A stretch of DNA of 28,524 nt, taken from contig CAYOAF010000178.1 of assembly GCA_964401855.1 (NCBI GenBank), forward strand, positions 1 to 28,524, in the 5' to 3' direction. This DNA is from CAJWBT01 sp964401855. GTDB taxonomy: Bacteria > Chloroflexota > Dehalococcoidia > Lucifugimonadales > UBA3495. The position numbers and the translations under genes are program-made. Of this stretch, positions 1 through 8,071 are shown in pieces (the first letter of the stretch is position 1; each line of letters starts with the position of its first letter). Below the pieces are notes generated by a model, which saw only the letters and a program-made list of their open reading frames with translations, ran no database searches and had not been told where the DNA came from.

Positions 1-1161
1 ATCACACGTGTCCGCGCCATCCCCCTATCCAGTCCGACCCCCGCGGAGCGGCAGCACCGGACGTACCTCGGCACTAGGGTCAAGCGCGACTCGGTGTTGA
101 TTCAGGTGGAGACAGACGAGGGGCTCACGGGGCTGGGCGCATCGCTGGGGAGCCCGCCCACGGTCAAGGCGATAGTGGAGCACGCTCTAGCGCAGGCACT
201 GGTGGGTGAAGACCCGATGTACTCGGAGCGTCTCTACGAGAAGATGTACAATGGCTCTCGTTGGAAGCCTTCTCTGGAGCGGGGCCATTCCCGGCCCGGT
301 GAAGGCCGGCGCGGCATAACCATGGAGGCAATCGCCGGGGTGGACATCGCGGTCTGGGACGTAAAGTCCCAGGTGCTGGGGGTGCCGGTCTACAAGGCCC
401 TCGGCGCAGTGCGAGACGCCGTCCGGGGATACGCTTCCGGCGGGTGGGCCCCCGGCGAAGAGGCGGAACAGGAGATGGCCGGGTACGCTGCCAAAGGGTT
501 CGACGCGGTGAAAATGCGGGTTGTGGGGCGAGACGGCTTCTCCATTGAAAACACCATCAGGCGGGTGATAGCCGCTCGCCGCGGCATCGGAGCCCACGTC
601 GAGCTAATGCTGGACGCCCACGGGTCTCTGGACGTATCCACCGCCATCCGGCTGGCCAGGCAGCTTGAGGAGTACGACATCGCCTGGTTTGAAGAGCCCG
701 TCTCTCCCGATGACCATCCCGGGCTGGCCGAGGTGCGCCGATCCACCATCATACCCATCGCCACGGGGGAGCGAGAGTTCACCAGGTTCGATTTCGAAGA
801 CCTTTTCCTGCACCGGGCATTGGACATCGCGCAACCGGACATTGCCCGGGCGGGTGGGTTCACCGAGATACGGCGGATTGCGGCGATGGCATCGGCCCGG
901 GGAATCAGGCTGGCGCCCCACGCCTGGGGCTCCGGTGTCCTGTTCGCGGCCAGCATCCATGTGGCCATGTCGGCGGTGAACTGTCACATATTGGAGGTCA
1001 GTCAGGGGCACATGCCGATGATGAACGAACTGTTCGAGGAGCCATACGACATCCGGGACGGCACGGTGTACGCGCCCCAGCGCCCGGGGCTCGGCTTCAC
1101 CCTGCGCAAGGATGTCCTGGACCGGTTCCGATACCTGGAGGGTCCAGAGTACATCTTCTAA
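1..1161 (+). CDS. Mandelate racemase/muconate lactonizing enzyme family protein (5' end outside window)
   Basis: Enolase-superfamily enzyme that would abstract the alpha proton of a carboxylate substrate with Mg2+ (racemisation or dehydration of a hydroxy-acid or sugar acid). The frame is open to base 1 and already reads a family-like N-terminus (ITRVRAIPLSS...), so the GTG at 94 is internal and the true start lies upstream; 386 residues are visible. Visible motifs in order: the lysine region VKMRVV, metal ligands in LMLDAH, WFEEP and ATGERE, the Asp of AQPDIARAGG, and the His of APHAWG. An Asp/His pair in these places is the general-base arrangement of the mandelate racemase subgroup. It converges with the crotonase gene on the other strand, about 70 bases away, with no clear terminator between. 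Family is certain; substrate is unknown. Confidence 0.9.
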   Translation: MTRVRAIPLSSPTPAERQHRTYLGTRVKRDSVLIQVETDEGLTGLGASLGSPPTVKAIVEHALAQALVGEDPMYSERLYEKMYNGSRWKPSLERGHSRPGEGRRGITMEAIAGVDIAVWDVKSQVLGVPVYKALGAVRDAVRGYASGGWAPGEEAEQEMAGYAAKGFDAVKMRVVGRDGFSIENTIRRVIAARRGIGAHVELMLDAHGSLDVSTAIRLARQLEEYDIAWFEEPVSPDDHPGLAEVRRSTIIPIATGEREFTRFDFEDLFLHRALDIAQPDIARAGGFTEIRRIAAMASARGIRLAPHAWGSGVLFAASIHVAMSAVNCHILEVSQGHMPMMNELFEEPYDIRDGTVYAPQRPGLGFTLRKDVLDRFRYLEGPEYIF

Positions 1162-1231
1162 GTGCCCGGGTCAACAACCCCAAAGGAAGCCACTCTTGGC
1201 CCTTCGACAGGTCCGCCTTCGTCGCGGCTCC

Positions 1232-2053
1232 TTATGGGCCGGCCGCTCTCCACTCTTCGATGACCTGCTTGAATCCCTTTTCGGCCATCAGGCGGCCCCA
1301 CTCTTTGCGGGTGTCCGTCCCATGCCCCGCGATGCTCAATTCACCGCTCATCAACACCGTCTGTTGGAATCCCATAATATCCATCGCCATGTTGACGTTG
1401 CGTTTTTTGATCATCAGCATCTCCAGAGGGATTCTGGCGATGTGTGCGGCCATTCGATCCACCGCAGCCTCCAACTCATCGGCCGGCACCGCCCTGGTTG
1501 CCCAGCCAACTCGCGCTGCCTCGGCGCCGTCCATCAGCCCGCCCAGGAACATGAACTCCTTAGCCTTCCTCACCCCGATGAGAGAGAGCCAAACCGGTGA
1601 GTAGATGCCTTGCCCAATGGGTGAGGGCACCTGAGATGGGCCGATCTGGGCATCCTCGGCCACCACCACCAGGTCGCACAGGCCGGCAAGCATGCTGCCG
1701 GCAGCGAAGCAAGCTCCATGGACTTGGGCGATTACAGGCTTCGGCAACTCCCACACGCTGAGATAAAGCCGCACCCGCATCGTCATGTCCACCCGGTGAG
1801 TCTCGGTAAAGTCACCCAGCTCACGGCCTCCGGACTCCCATTCCGGCCGGCTGTAGTCATGGCCCGCGCAAAAGCCCCGGCCGGCTCCTTTGAGGACCAC
1901 CACCCTCACCTCGTCGTCATCCTCCACCTCCCGCAGCGCCTTTCTCAGGTTGTACAGCAGGTCCCTATTCAGCGCGTTCAACTTCTGCGGGCGGTTCAGC
2001 GTTATCTTGACGACATGCCCTTCTTTTTCGTAGATCAGGTTTTCGAATTGCAC
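1232..2053 (-). CDS. Enoyl-CoA hydratase/isomerase family protein lacking both catalytic glutamates
   Basis: Crotonase-fold protein of 273 residues, normal family length. It shows the N-terminal TLNRPQKLNALN signature and both oxyanion-hole segments (GRGFCAGHD and GACFAAGSM). The two glutamates of classical enoyl-CoA hydratase (rat E144 in GGCELAM, E164 in FGQPE) align with Met (AGSMLAG) and Gln (IGPSQV), so ordinary hydration is doubtful; another crotonase reaction such as hydrolysis, isomerisation or C-C cleavage is more likely. It starts with GTG behind AAGGAGG with a 5-nt spacer. It lies 58 bases downstream of the CoA-transferase gene on the same strand and is probably the last gene of that operon. 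Family sure, reaction unknown. Confidence 0.9.
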   Translation of the reverse strand: MQFENLIYEKEGHVVKITLNRPQKLNALNRDLLYNLRKALREVEDDDEVRVVVLKGAGRGFCAGHDYSRPEWESGGRELGDFTETHRVDMTMRVRLYLSVWELPKPVIAQVHGACFAAGSMLAGLCDLVVVAEDAQIGPSQVPSPIGQGIYSPVWLSLIGVRKAKEFMFLGGLMDGAEAARVGWATRAVPADELEAAVDRMAAHIARIPLEMLMIKKRNVNMAMDIMGFQQTVLMSGELSIAGHGTDTRKEWGRLMAEKGFKQVIEEWRAAGP

Positions 2054-2111
2054 GCTTCCCTCCTTGCTCGCCGAGCCCAGCCGCAGGGCTGAACCGGTAC
2101 CGAGGAGGGGT

Positions 2112-3305
2112 TTAGATTACCCCATCGGCCCGAAGCTTCTCCACCTCGTTCCCGTCATACCCCATGATCTCCGACAGCAGCTCCTCATTGTGCTGTCCCA
2201 GAAGGGGTGGGGCCGTTATCTCCTGCGGCGAGTCGGACAGCTTTATTGGCGAGCCCACCGTCAAGAAGCGGCGAGAGGGGTGTTCCACCTCCACGACCAT
2301 CTCCCGCTCCCTCAGGTGCGGGTCGTCTATCAGGTCTCCGGTGTCGAGAACGGCGCCACAGGGGACCCCTGCCTCGGCCAGGATTTGCATCACCTCGTGC
2401 TTGGCGCGCCGAGCGGTCCACTCCTCAACGATAGAGTCCACCTCCTCGGCGTTCTCGGTGCGGGCTTCCGGCGTGGCATAGCGGGGGTCTTCTATCATGT
2501 CCTCCCGGCCCATGGCCCGAATCAATGCGGCCCACATCTGTTGCTGAGCGTTGATAAAAACGTAGTCGTTGGGGCCGCCAGGATGACACCTGTAAGAGTT
2601 GCTGGGCACGTTGGAGCCCATGTGGTTACCAGACCGGCCCACCGTTTCGCCAAAGCGTTGGTGGTCTCGAATCCGAATCCTCATCAGGTTGAACACGGCG
2701 TCCTGCATAGAGACCTCCACCTTCTGGCCCCTACCCGTAATGTGGCGCTGCTCCAACGCGGCCAGAACACCGATGACCGCGTGCATGCCGGTGCCGGAGT
2801 CGCCTATGCCGGCGCCGTTGATGAATGGCGGCGTCTCCGGGGTGCCGGTGGTGCTCATGGCGCCGCCGGTGGCTTGAGCAATGGGTTCGTAGCTCTTGAA
2901 GGAGCTGTAGGGCCCATAGGTGCCGAAGCCCTTGATGGAGGTGTAGATGAGCCTTGGGTTTAACTGGTGCAAGGCATCGTAGCCGAAGCCCAGACGGTCC
3001 AGGGCGCCGGGGCCGAAATTCTCCACCAGCACGTCGGAGGTCTTCAGCAAGGCCCTGAATATCTCCTTCCCCTGCTCCGTCTTGAGGTTGACGGTCAAGC
3101 TCCGCTTGTTGGCGTTCAGCATGAGAAAGAAAAGGCTGTCACTGTCGGGCAAATCCCGCATGTTGGTGCGGGCTATGTCTCCTTTTTCGGGCTCCTCCAG
3201 CTTGATGACGTCGCCGCCAAGCCACGCCAGAATCTGCGCACACGATGGCCCCGCCTGATTGTGGGTCATGTCAATTACCCGGACGCCGTCCAGCGCCTTA
3301 ACCAT
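2112..3305 (-). CDS. Class III (CaiB/BaiF) CoA-transferase, formyl-CoA transferase-like
   Basis: Moves CoA between carboxylic acids through an aspartyl-CoA thioester. The protein (397 residues) follows formyl-CoA:oxalate CoA-transferase (Frc) over its length: THNQAGPSC near the start, LNANKRSLTVNLKT, the VENFGPGALDRLGF segment and the catalytic Asp in SMQDAVFNL (D202 from the ATG). The Gly-rich GGGGQ loop that covers the Frc active site is absent; the matching place reads GNHMGSNVPSN, so oxalate/formate specificity should not be assumed. A GTG at 3311 is in frame, but the AGGGGG Shine-Dalgarno sits 7 nt from the ATG at 3305 and only 1 nt from the GTG, so the ATG is preferred. It lies between two crotonase genes on the same strand, which suggests acid activation followed by acyl-CoA chemistry. 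Confidence 0.92.
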   Translation of the reverse strand: MVKALDGVRVIDMTHNQAGPSCAQILAWLGGDVIKLEEPEKGDIARTNMRDLPDSDSLFFLMLNANKRSLTVNLKTEQGKEIFRALLKTSDVLVENFGPGALDRLGFGYDALHQLNPRLIYTSIKGFGTYGPYSSFKSYEPIAQATGGAMSTTGTPETPPFINGAGIGDSGTGMHAVIGVLAALEQRHITGRGQKVEVSMQDAVFNLMRIRIRDHQRFGETVGRSGNHMGSNVPSNSYRCHPGGPNDYVFINAQQQMWAALIRAMGREDMIEDPRYATPEARTENAEEVDSIVEEWTARRAKHEVMQILAEAGVPCGAVLDTGDLIDDPHLREREMVVEVEHPSRRFLTVGSPIKLSDSPQEITAPPLLGQHNEELLSEIMGYDGNEVEKLRADGVI

Positions 3306-3425
3306 AGCCACGCCCCCTGTTCAAGTTTGCTCCGGTGCAGGTCTACCCGCGGCCTCAGCAGCCGGGCCGCCTTGCCAGGCCCTTCCTGAAGAACCTCTGT
3401 TCAGGGACATTATGCCGGATTCTAT

Positions 3426-3450
3426 AGAGGGGCCTGAATGCGGCCCCTCT
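3426..3450 (-). terminator. Terminator-like hairpin after the upstream crotonase gene
   Basis: A perfect 9-bp stem (AGAGGGGCC / GGCCCCTCT) with a 7-nt loop lies 6 bases past the crotonase stop codon on the minus strand. No real U-tract follows, so it may only attenuate transcription or protect the mRNA end between the crotonase and the CoA-transferase. Confidence 0.4.
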
Positions 3451-3456
3451 CTGTAG

Positions 3457-4242
3457 TTACCGGTTCTTGAAGACGGGCAGGCGCTTCTCGGCGAAAGCCT
3501 TCGGGCCTTCAATGCTGTCCTCCATGCCCACCAAGTTCTGCTCCAGGGCCTGGCCAAAAGCCCGGGCCTCCATTGGTCCCATGTAGTATGCCCGGTGGAG
3601 GATCTGTTTGAGGTTGGCCATGGAGCGGGGGGCCAGGTTGATTGCCCGCTTGGCCCAGTCCATCGCCTCCTCCATCAGCTTCTCCTTGGGGACCACCTTG
3701 TTCACGAAGCCCATCTCATAGGCGCGCTGTGCCGAGATTCGCTTGTCGCCCCACATCGCCAGCTCCAGGGCATGGCCCATCCCGATGAGCCGGGGAAGGA
3801 TCTGAATCCAGGAAGCCCCCAGGTTCCAGCGTACCTCCGGGATGCCGAACTCGGCGTGCTCCGCGGCGATGCGAATATCGCACTGGAGGGCGAGGTTGAA
3901 GCCGCCGGCCAGGGAGTAACCGTTGATGGCGGCGATAACGGGCTTCCAAACCTCGAGGGTCTCGTTGACGGGGTTGACGGTTCGGAAGGTCGGAGGCGTC
4001 TCGCCCCTGGCGTTATACTCGGCCCGCTCCCTCAGGTCCATGCCTGCACAGAAGGACCGGTCCCCCGCACCGGTGAGGATGGCCACCCGGGCATCGTGGT
4101 CCTTGCCGAACGCCTCCCAGTAGTCGTACAGCGCGTGTCGCAAGGCCCCGCTGATGGCGTTCATCCTCTCGGGCCGGTTCAAAGTCATGACCCAGATGCG
4201 GCCCTCTTCAAGCTTTTCCAGCAATACCGGCTGATCAGCCAT
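3457..4242 (-). CDS. Enoyl-CoA hydratase/isomerase family protein
   Basis: Crotonase-family protein of 261 residues with TLNRPERMNAIS near the N-terminus, the first oxyanion-hole segment DRSFCAGMDLRERAEY and the second NGYSLAGGFNLALQCDIRIA. Of the two hydratase glutamates, the second is kept (FGIPEV) while the first is replaced by Asn (GGFNLAL where rat mitochondrial hydratase has GGCELAM). Single-glutamate members include isomerases and other crotonase reactions, so simple hydration is uncertain. The ATG follows AGGAGG with a 5-nt spacer. It is the first enzyme gene of the minus-strand cluster, about 230 bases downstream of the small SEC-C gene and 151 bases upstream of the CoA-transferase. 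Confidence 0.92.
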   Translation of the reverse strand: MADQPVLLEKLEEGRIWVMTLNRPERMNAISGALRHALYDYWEAFGKDHDARVAILTGAGDRSFCAGMDLRERAEYNARGETPPTFRTVNPVNETLEVWKPVIAAINGYSLAGGFNLALQCDIRIAAEHAEFGIPEVRWNLGASWIQILPRLIGMGHALELAMWGDKRISAQRAYEMGFVNKVVPKEKLMEEAMDWAKRAINLAPRSMANLKQILHRAYYMGPMEARAFGQALEQNLVGMEDSIEGPKAFAEKRLPVFKNR

Positions 4243-4470
4243 GACAACCTCCTAAACTGTTCCGGTCGATTATTTCTGATATCGACTCGCCTGCGCTTGG
4301 CCTTCCCTTCCGCTTGGATAAAAGGCTCCCCGGTGATGGCTCCAACAGTAGTCCCCGGACCGGCCACTGTCAACTTCTGCCCGCCGCCCACGGGAGCCCA
4401 CCCGCCGGGGGGCGCTAGTCACGACTAACTGGCGAACCTCGGTCCGTCGCTCGAATCAAAACGACTGCGT

Positions 4471-4632
4471 TCATCTTCCGTGGCATCTCTTGTACTTCTT
4501 CCCACTCCCGCAGGGGCATTTCACGTTCCGGCCGATCTTCGGGCCGTGGTCTCGAATTATTGCCCGCTTCTCCTGGCAGTTAGCACAAGTACATGCGGGC
4601 GGGTGCTCGGCATACCAATTGGGTCTTACCAT
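4471..4632 (-). CDS. Small SEC-C zinc-binding protein (53 aa)
   Basis: A 53-residue ORF ending in a textbook SEC-C motif: CPCGSGKKYKRCHG at residues 39-52 (C39, C41, C50 and H51 as zinc ligands), known from the SecA C-terminus and many small proteins. The N-terminal half carries another cysteine cluster, CTCANC at residues 14-19, after NWYAEHPP. An in-frame TGA lies two codons before the ATG, so this is the complete frame and not the tail of a larger protein. AGGTGAGG directly precedes the ATG, giving a close but usable ribosome site. SEC-C domains bind zinc and often contact the ribosome, SecB or nucleic acid; a function here cannot be assigned. It lies upstream of, and on the same strand as, the crotonase/CoA-transferase cluster, 228 bases away. 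Confidence 0.78.
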   Translation of the reverse strand: MVRPNWYAEHPPACTCANCQEKRAIIRDHGPKIGRNVKCPCGSGKKYKRCHGR

Positions 4633-4942
4633 TCCTCACCTTTTCCGGTCGCCACCTGGCAAGCAATTGCCCCTGACCTGCCCCCGCCTTTGTACCACTT
4701 GCAGCGTTAGTCCCGCAAGGGTTTAGTCCCTCCCTCGCTCCATCCGCTCGGCGTTCAGCCTCGCAGGGTCCCGGTCTGCGCCCTACTAACGGCACTTGTG
4801 CCGGCAGCTTGTCTCACAAGTCGTTGCCACCCAAAGGCGGCCCCATCGATGGACTCGGAGACGCCTCGCCGGAAATCAGCCCGGGCTGTCTCGAAGCGTG
4901 GTATTATTACCCGGAAAGCTGGGAGCCCACTGAGGAGAGAAT
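4633..4942. other. Intergenic region between divergent genes
   Basis: No gene is recognised in these 310 bases between the SEC-C gene (-) and the first tandem CoA-transferase (+). There is a dyad ACTTGTG / CACAAGT at 4794-4800 and 4815-4821, a possible protein-binding site. A -10-like TATTAT at 4902-4907 lies 35 bases before the CoA-transferase start, without a convincing -35. Confidence 0.3.
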
Positions 4943-6145
4943 ATGGTGAATGGAAGCGCCAATGGCAACAAAGGCCCCTTGGATGGCATCAAGGTGGTGG
5001 ACCTGACGCGCTTCCAGGCAGGGCCCATCTGCACCATGTTGTTGGGGGACATGGGGGCGGAGGTGATCAAGGTGGAGGAGCCCGGCAGCGGCGACCACGG
5101 CCGGGACTACGAGCCCGCCATAGACGGTCTCGCCTGTTTTTTCGCCGCCTACAACCGCAATAAGAAAAGCGTCACCCTGAACCTCAAATCCGAGAAGGGC
5201 AAGCAGATTATGGCCGGGTTGGTTCGGTGGGGGGATGTGGTGGTGGAGAACTTCCGGCCCGGCGTCATGGCCCGTTTGGGCTTCTCCTACGATGACATGC
5301 GCCGGATAAACCCCGGCATCATCGTGGTGGCCACCTCGGGCTTCGGGCAGAAGGGCCCCTATGCGGGGCGCGCGTCCTTCGACATGGTAGCCCAGGCCAT
5401 GAGCGGGGTGATGAGCATCACCGGCCAGGAGGGCGGCATCCCGACCCGGGCGGGCCCTGCCATCGCCGACTCCACGGGCGGCTTTTTCGGCGCCCTGGGC
5501 ACGGTCCTCGCTCTGTTCCACAAGCAGAGGACCGGCGAGGGGCAGTTCGTGGACGTCTCCCTCCTGGACGGCCAACTCCTGCTGATGTCCTACCCTCTAA
5601 TGCGCTCTTTCATGGGCGAGGAGATGAAGCCGGGAGTCGCCCAAGTAGCGCCGGCGGACTCCTACCCAACGGCCGACGGTAGATTCGTCTTCATCTTCGG
5701 TCACGATGGCGCCCACTTCCCCATAATATGCCGGCTGGCGGGGAGGCCGGAGATGGCCGATGACCCCCGCTACAACAACCGGGTGAAACGATTTGAACAC
5801 CGGCACGAACTGAACGACATGGTGACCCAGTGGACCAGCACCCTGAACGCCGACACCCTGGAAGAGCGTCTCCTCGAGGCCGGCCTTCCCTTCGGCAGGG
5901 TCAACGAAGTGGCGGAGGTGCTGGTGGACCCCCACATCCTCGCTCAGGAGTCGCTGGTGGACGTGGACCACTACGGAAAGGGCACCCTCCCCCTGGTGAA
6001 CGTGGTCCCCAGGCTTTCCAGGTCTCCGGGGTCCATCCGCACCCCGTGCCCCTTGTTGGGCCAACATAACGAAGAGGTCTATTGCGGCCTGCTGGGCACT
6101 CCCAAGGAGGAATTGAAAACGCTCAAGGAGGAAGGGGTCATCTAG
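4943..6145 (+). CDS. Class III (CaiB/BaiF) CoA-transferase, tandem copy 1
   Basis: Full-length (400 residues) CaiB/BaiF acyl-CoA transferase. The N-terminal CoA-binding part reads LDGIKVVDLTRFQAGPIC, then YNRNKKSVTLNLKSEKG and VENFRPGVMARLGF; the nucleophilic Asp is D209 in VSLLDGQL; the C-terminal signature is PLLGQHNEEVY. The ATG follows GAGGAGA with a suitable spacer. The gene 40 bases downstream on the same strand encodes a close paralogue sharing FQAGPICTM, the VEEP segment, the HKQRTGEGQFVD segment and PLLGQHNEEVY, so this is a tandem duplication. Class III enzymes usually work as interlocked homodimers; two co-expressed paralogues could form a heterodimer, but that is inference. The acid substrate is unknown. 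Confidence 0.93.
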   Translation: MVNGSANGNKGPLDGIKVVDLTRFQAGPICTMLLGDMGAEVIKVEEPGSGDHGRDYEPAIDGLACFFAAYNRNKKSVTLNLKSEKGKQIMAGLVRWGDVVVENFRPGVMARLGFSYDDMRRINPGIIVVATSGFGQKGPYAGRASFDMVAQAMSGVMSITGQEGGIPTRAGPAIADSTGGFFGALGTVLALFHKQRTGEGQFVDVSLLDGQLLLMSYPLMRSFMGEEMKPGVAQVAPADSYPTADGRFVFIFGHDGAHFPIICRLAGRPEMADDPRYNNRVKRFEHRHELNDMVTQWTSTLNADTLEERLLEAGLPFGRVNEVAEVLVDPHILAQESLVDVDHYGKGTLPLVNVVPRLSRSPGSIRTPCPLLGQHNEEVYCGLLGTPKEELKTLKEEGVI

Positions 6146-6184
6146 CCGGTTGGAGCAATGGCCCTGATTGGATAAGGAGGGATG

Positions 6185-7396
6185 ATGGCGAATGGAATCA
6201 CCGCTGAGAACATCGGCCCCCTGGTTGGGGTCAAGGTGTTGGACTTGACCCACTTTCAGGCGGGGCCCATCTGCACCATGATGCTGGGCGACATGGGCGC
6301 GGATGTAATCAAGGTGGAGGAACCCCGCGCCGGCGACCACGGCCGGGACAACGACCCCAGCATAGACGGCCTCTCCGCCTTCTTCGCTGCCTATAACCGT
6401 AATAAGAAAAGCGCCACCCTGAACCTCAAAACAGAGAAAGGCAAGGCGCTGATGAGTAGACTGGTCCAGTGGGCGGACGTGTTGGTGGAGAACTACCGCC
6501 CCGGCGTCATGGCCCGTCTGGGCTTCGGTTACGATGACGTGTCCAAGCTAAACCCCGGCATTATCATGGTTTCCAGCTCGGGCTTCGGACAGACAGGCCC
6601 CTACGCCCAACGCGCGGGCTTTGACACGGTGGCCCAGGCCATGAGCGGACTGATGAGCGTGACAGGCTTCGAGGACCGCCCGCCGGTCAGGGTCGGGCCT
6701 GCTGTCGCCGACTCCACGGCTGGCTTCTTTGGCGTGATAGGCACCATTCTGGCTCTCTACCACAAGCAGAGGACCGGCGAGGGACAGTTCGTGGACATCT
6801 CCCTTTTGGAGGGCCAGTTGGCGCTGATGGGCTACAACTTCCTGCGCGAGTACCTGGGCGTGAAAGTGAAACGGGCCGGCAGTCAGAGCACCAGCGTCTC
6901 GCCGGCGGCCGCCTACCCAACCTCTGACGGCAAATACGTTTACATCTTCGCCCAGGACTCCAGCCACTTCCCCCGCCTCTGCCGGCTCATGGGCCAGCCG
7001 GAGCTGGCTGATGACCCACGCTTCAACTCCCGGCCCGGGCGCACGAAAAACCGGGACGAGATCAACGATCTCGTAGGCCGGTGGTCCCGCACCTTGACCG
7101 CCGATGCCCTGGAGGCGGTCTTGAGCGAGGCGGGGCTCGCCTACGGCAGGGTCAACGACGTTGAGGACGTGATGCAAGACCCGCAGGTCCAGGCCCGGGA
7201 GATGCTGGTGGAGGTGGAACACCATGGCAAGGGCACTCTCCCTCTGGTGGGTGTGCTTCCCAAGCTGTCCAAGACGCCGGGGTCGATCCGGATGCCCAGC
7301 CCTCTTTTGGGCCAGCATAACGAGGAAGTCTATCGCGGCATCTTGGACGTTCCAAGGGAAGAGTTCGCGATGCTGAAGGCAGAAGGGGTCATATAG
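6185..7396 (+). CDS. Class III (CaiB/BaiF) CoA-transferase, tandem copy 2 (Glu at catalytic Asp position)
   Basis: Paralogue of the preceding gene (403 residues), sharing its architecture throughout. The nucleophile position differs: ISLLEGQL replaces VSLLDGQL, putting Glu (E209) where copy 1 and formyl-CoA transferase have Asp. AAGGAGG ends 1 nt before an ATG at 6182 and 4 nt before the next ATG at 6185, so the second ATG is preferred. The intergenic gap is about 40 bases and has no terminator, so the two genes are probably co-transcribed. It may be an active Glu variant, act on another acid, or be a partner subunit of copy 1; sequence alone does not decide. Confidence 0.92.
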   Translation: MANGITAENIGPLVGVKVLDLTHFQAGPICTMMLGDMGADVIKVEEPRAGDHGRDNDPSIDGLSAFFAAYNRNKKSATLNLKTEKGKALMSRLVQWADVLVENYRPGVMARLGFGYDDVSKLNPGIIMVSSSGFGQTGPYAQRAGFDTVAQAMSGLMSVTGFEDRPPVRVGPAVADSTAGFFGVIGTILALYHKQRTGEGQFVDISLLEGQLALMGYNFLREYLGVKVKRAGSQSTSVSPAAAYPTSDGKYVYIFAQDSSHFPRLCRLMGQPELADDPRFNSRPGRTKNRDEINDLVGRWSRTLTADALEAVLSEAGLAYGRVNDVEDVMQDPQVQAREMLVEVEHHGKGTLPLVGVLPKLSKTPGSIRMPSPLLGQHNEEVYRGILDVPREEFAMLKAEGVI

Positions 7397-7576
7397 CCGA
7401 ATGGGCTCACTCCTCGTGCCTGAAAACGCCTTCCCGGCCCTCCTTGAGGAAGAAGGGGGCAAGTGCCAAAGCGGCCACGGGGTCTGCCCACCACTGTAGA
7501 CCGTCAGCGATAATGAGGAGCGTCACATTGGGGGGTAAGAAAACCCGAGAAAAGAGAGGTGGCGTGAGCTCCTGGA

Positions 7577-7729
7577 ATGAAGGTAAATTACTTCCAGAAA
7601 GGAGCAGATGTGTCCTAGTCAGAAAACATCAAGGTCACAGCCGCCGAGGTGAAGGCCCAGAACATCAACAGGCGAAGACTTCATAACCGGACCTTCAAGG
7701 AGTTCACCCAAGCTCTTCCGCACCCCTGA
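7577..7729 (+). pseudogene. Small ORF interrupted by an in-frame amber codon
   Basis: From the ATG at 7577 the frame reads MKVNYFQKGADVS, meets TAG at 7616-7618, and continues as a protein-like stretch (SENIKVTAAEVKAQNINRRR and on to FKEFTQAL) to TGA at 7727. The amino-acid composition after the stop looks like real coding sequence, which suggests a small gene broken by one nonsense change. No family is recognised and no good Shine-Dalgarno is seen, so it may be chance. The flanks (7397-7576 and 7730-7799) hold nothing I recognise. Confidence 0.3.
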
Positions 7730-7799
7730 TCTCTCGGGCCCCTAACTGTCCCATTTGTGCTGGTTGCCAACAGTCGTTGCTGCCGGAGCAAACACCGCC

Positions 7800-7919
7800 C
7801 GCGAAGCTATCCCAGGAAGTCGTGCCGGTCTGGATCTGCCCTTGGTAGGCCAATTATGCACCGCCGGGGGACCACGAAAGCCGGCCTACGTTGACATCGG
7901 AAGTATCTGTTATCTGTCT
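7800..7919 (-). pseudogene. Remnant of a TolB-like beta-propeller (PD40) repeat
   Basis: The minus strand reads QITDTSDVNVGRLSWSPGGA, then a TAA stop at 7854-7856, then LAYQGQIQTGT. This matches a repeat of the lipoprotein just upstream (KLTDTPEVSEDRPSWSPDGA followed by EIAYQGLVHTGT), with DNA similarity visible around 7833-7880 versus 8545-8610. It is a decayed partial copy of the same kind of gene, downstream of the intact repeats. The resemblance is strong over about 35 residues and fades beyond. Confidence 0.6.
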
Positions 7920-8071
7920 CGGAGAGCAGATTCCATATCCAATGCCAGGGCGCGTTACGGCGCCGTTCTCGTCCTCTTCACTCCCTACCAGAGCACCTAC
8001 ATTTAGCGTACCGATCCAACGAGAGAGGTTTAAGGAGAGAAGCAGCGGCCTATGCAGTGCGGAGTCGGTTA

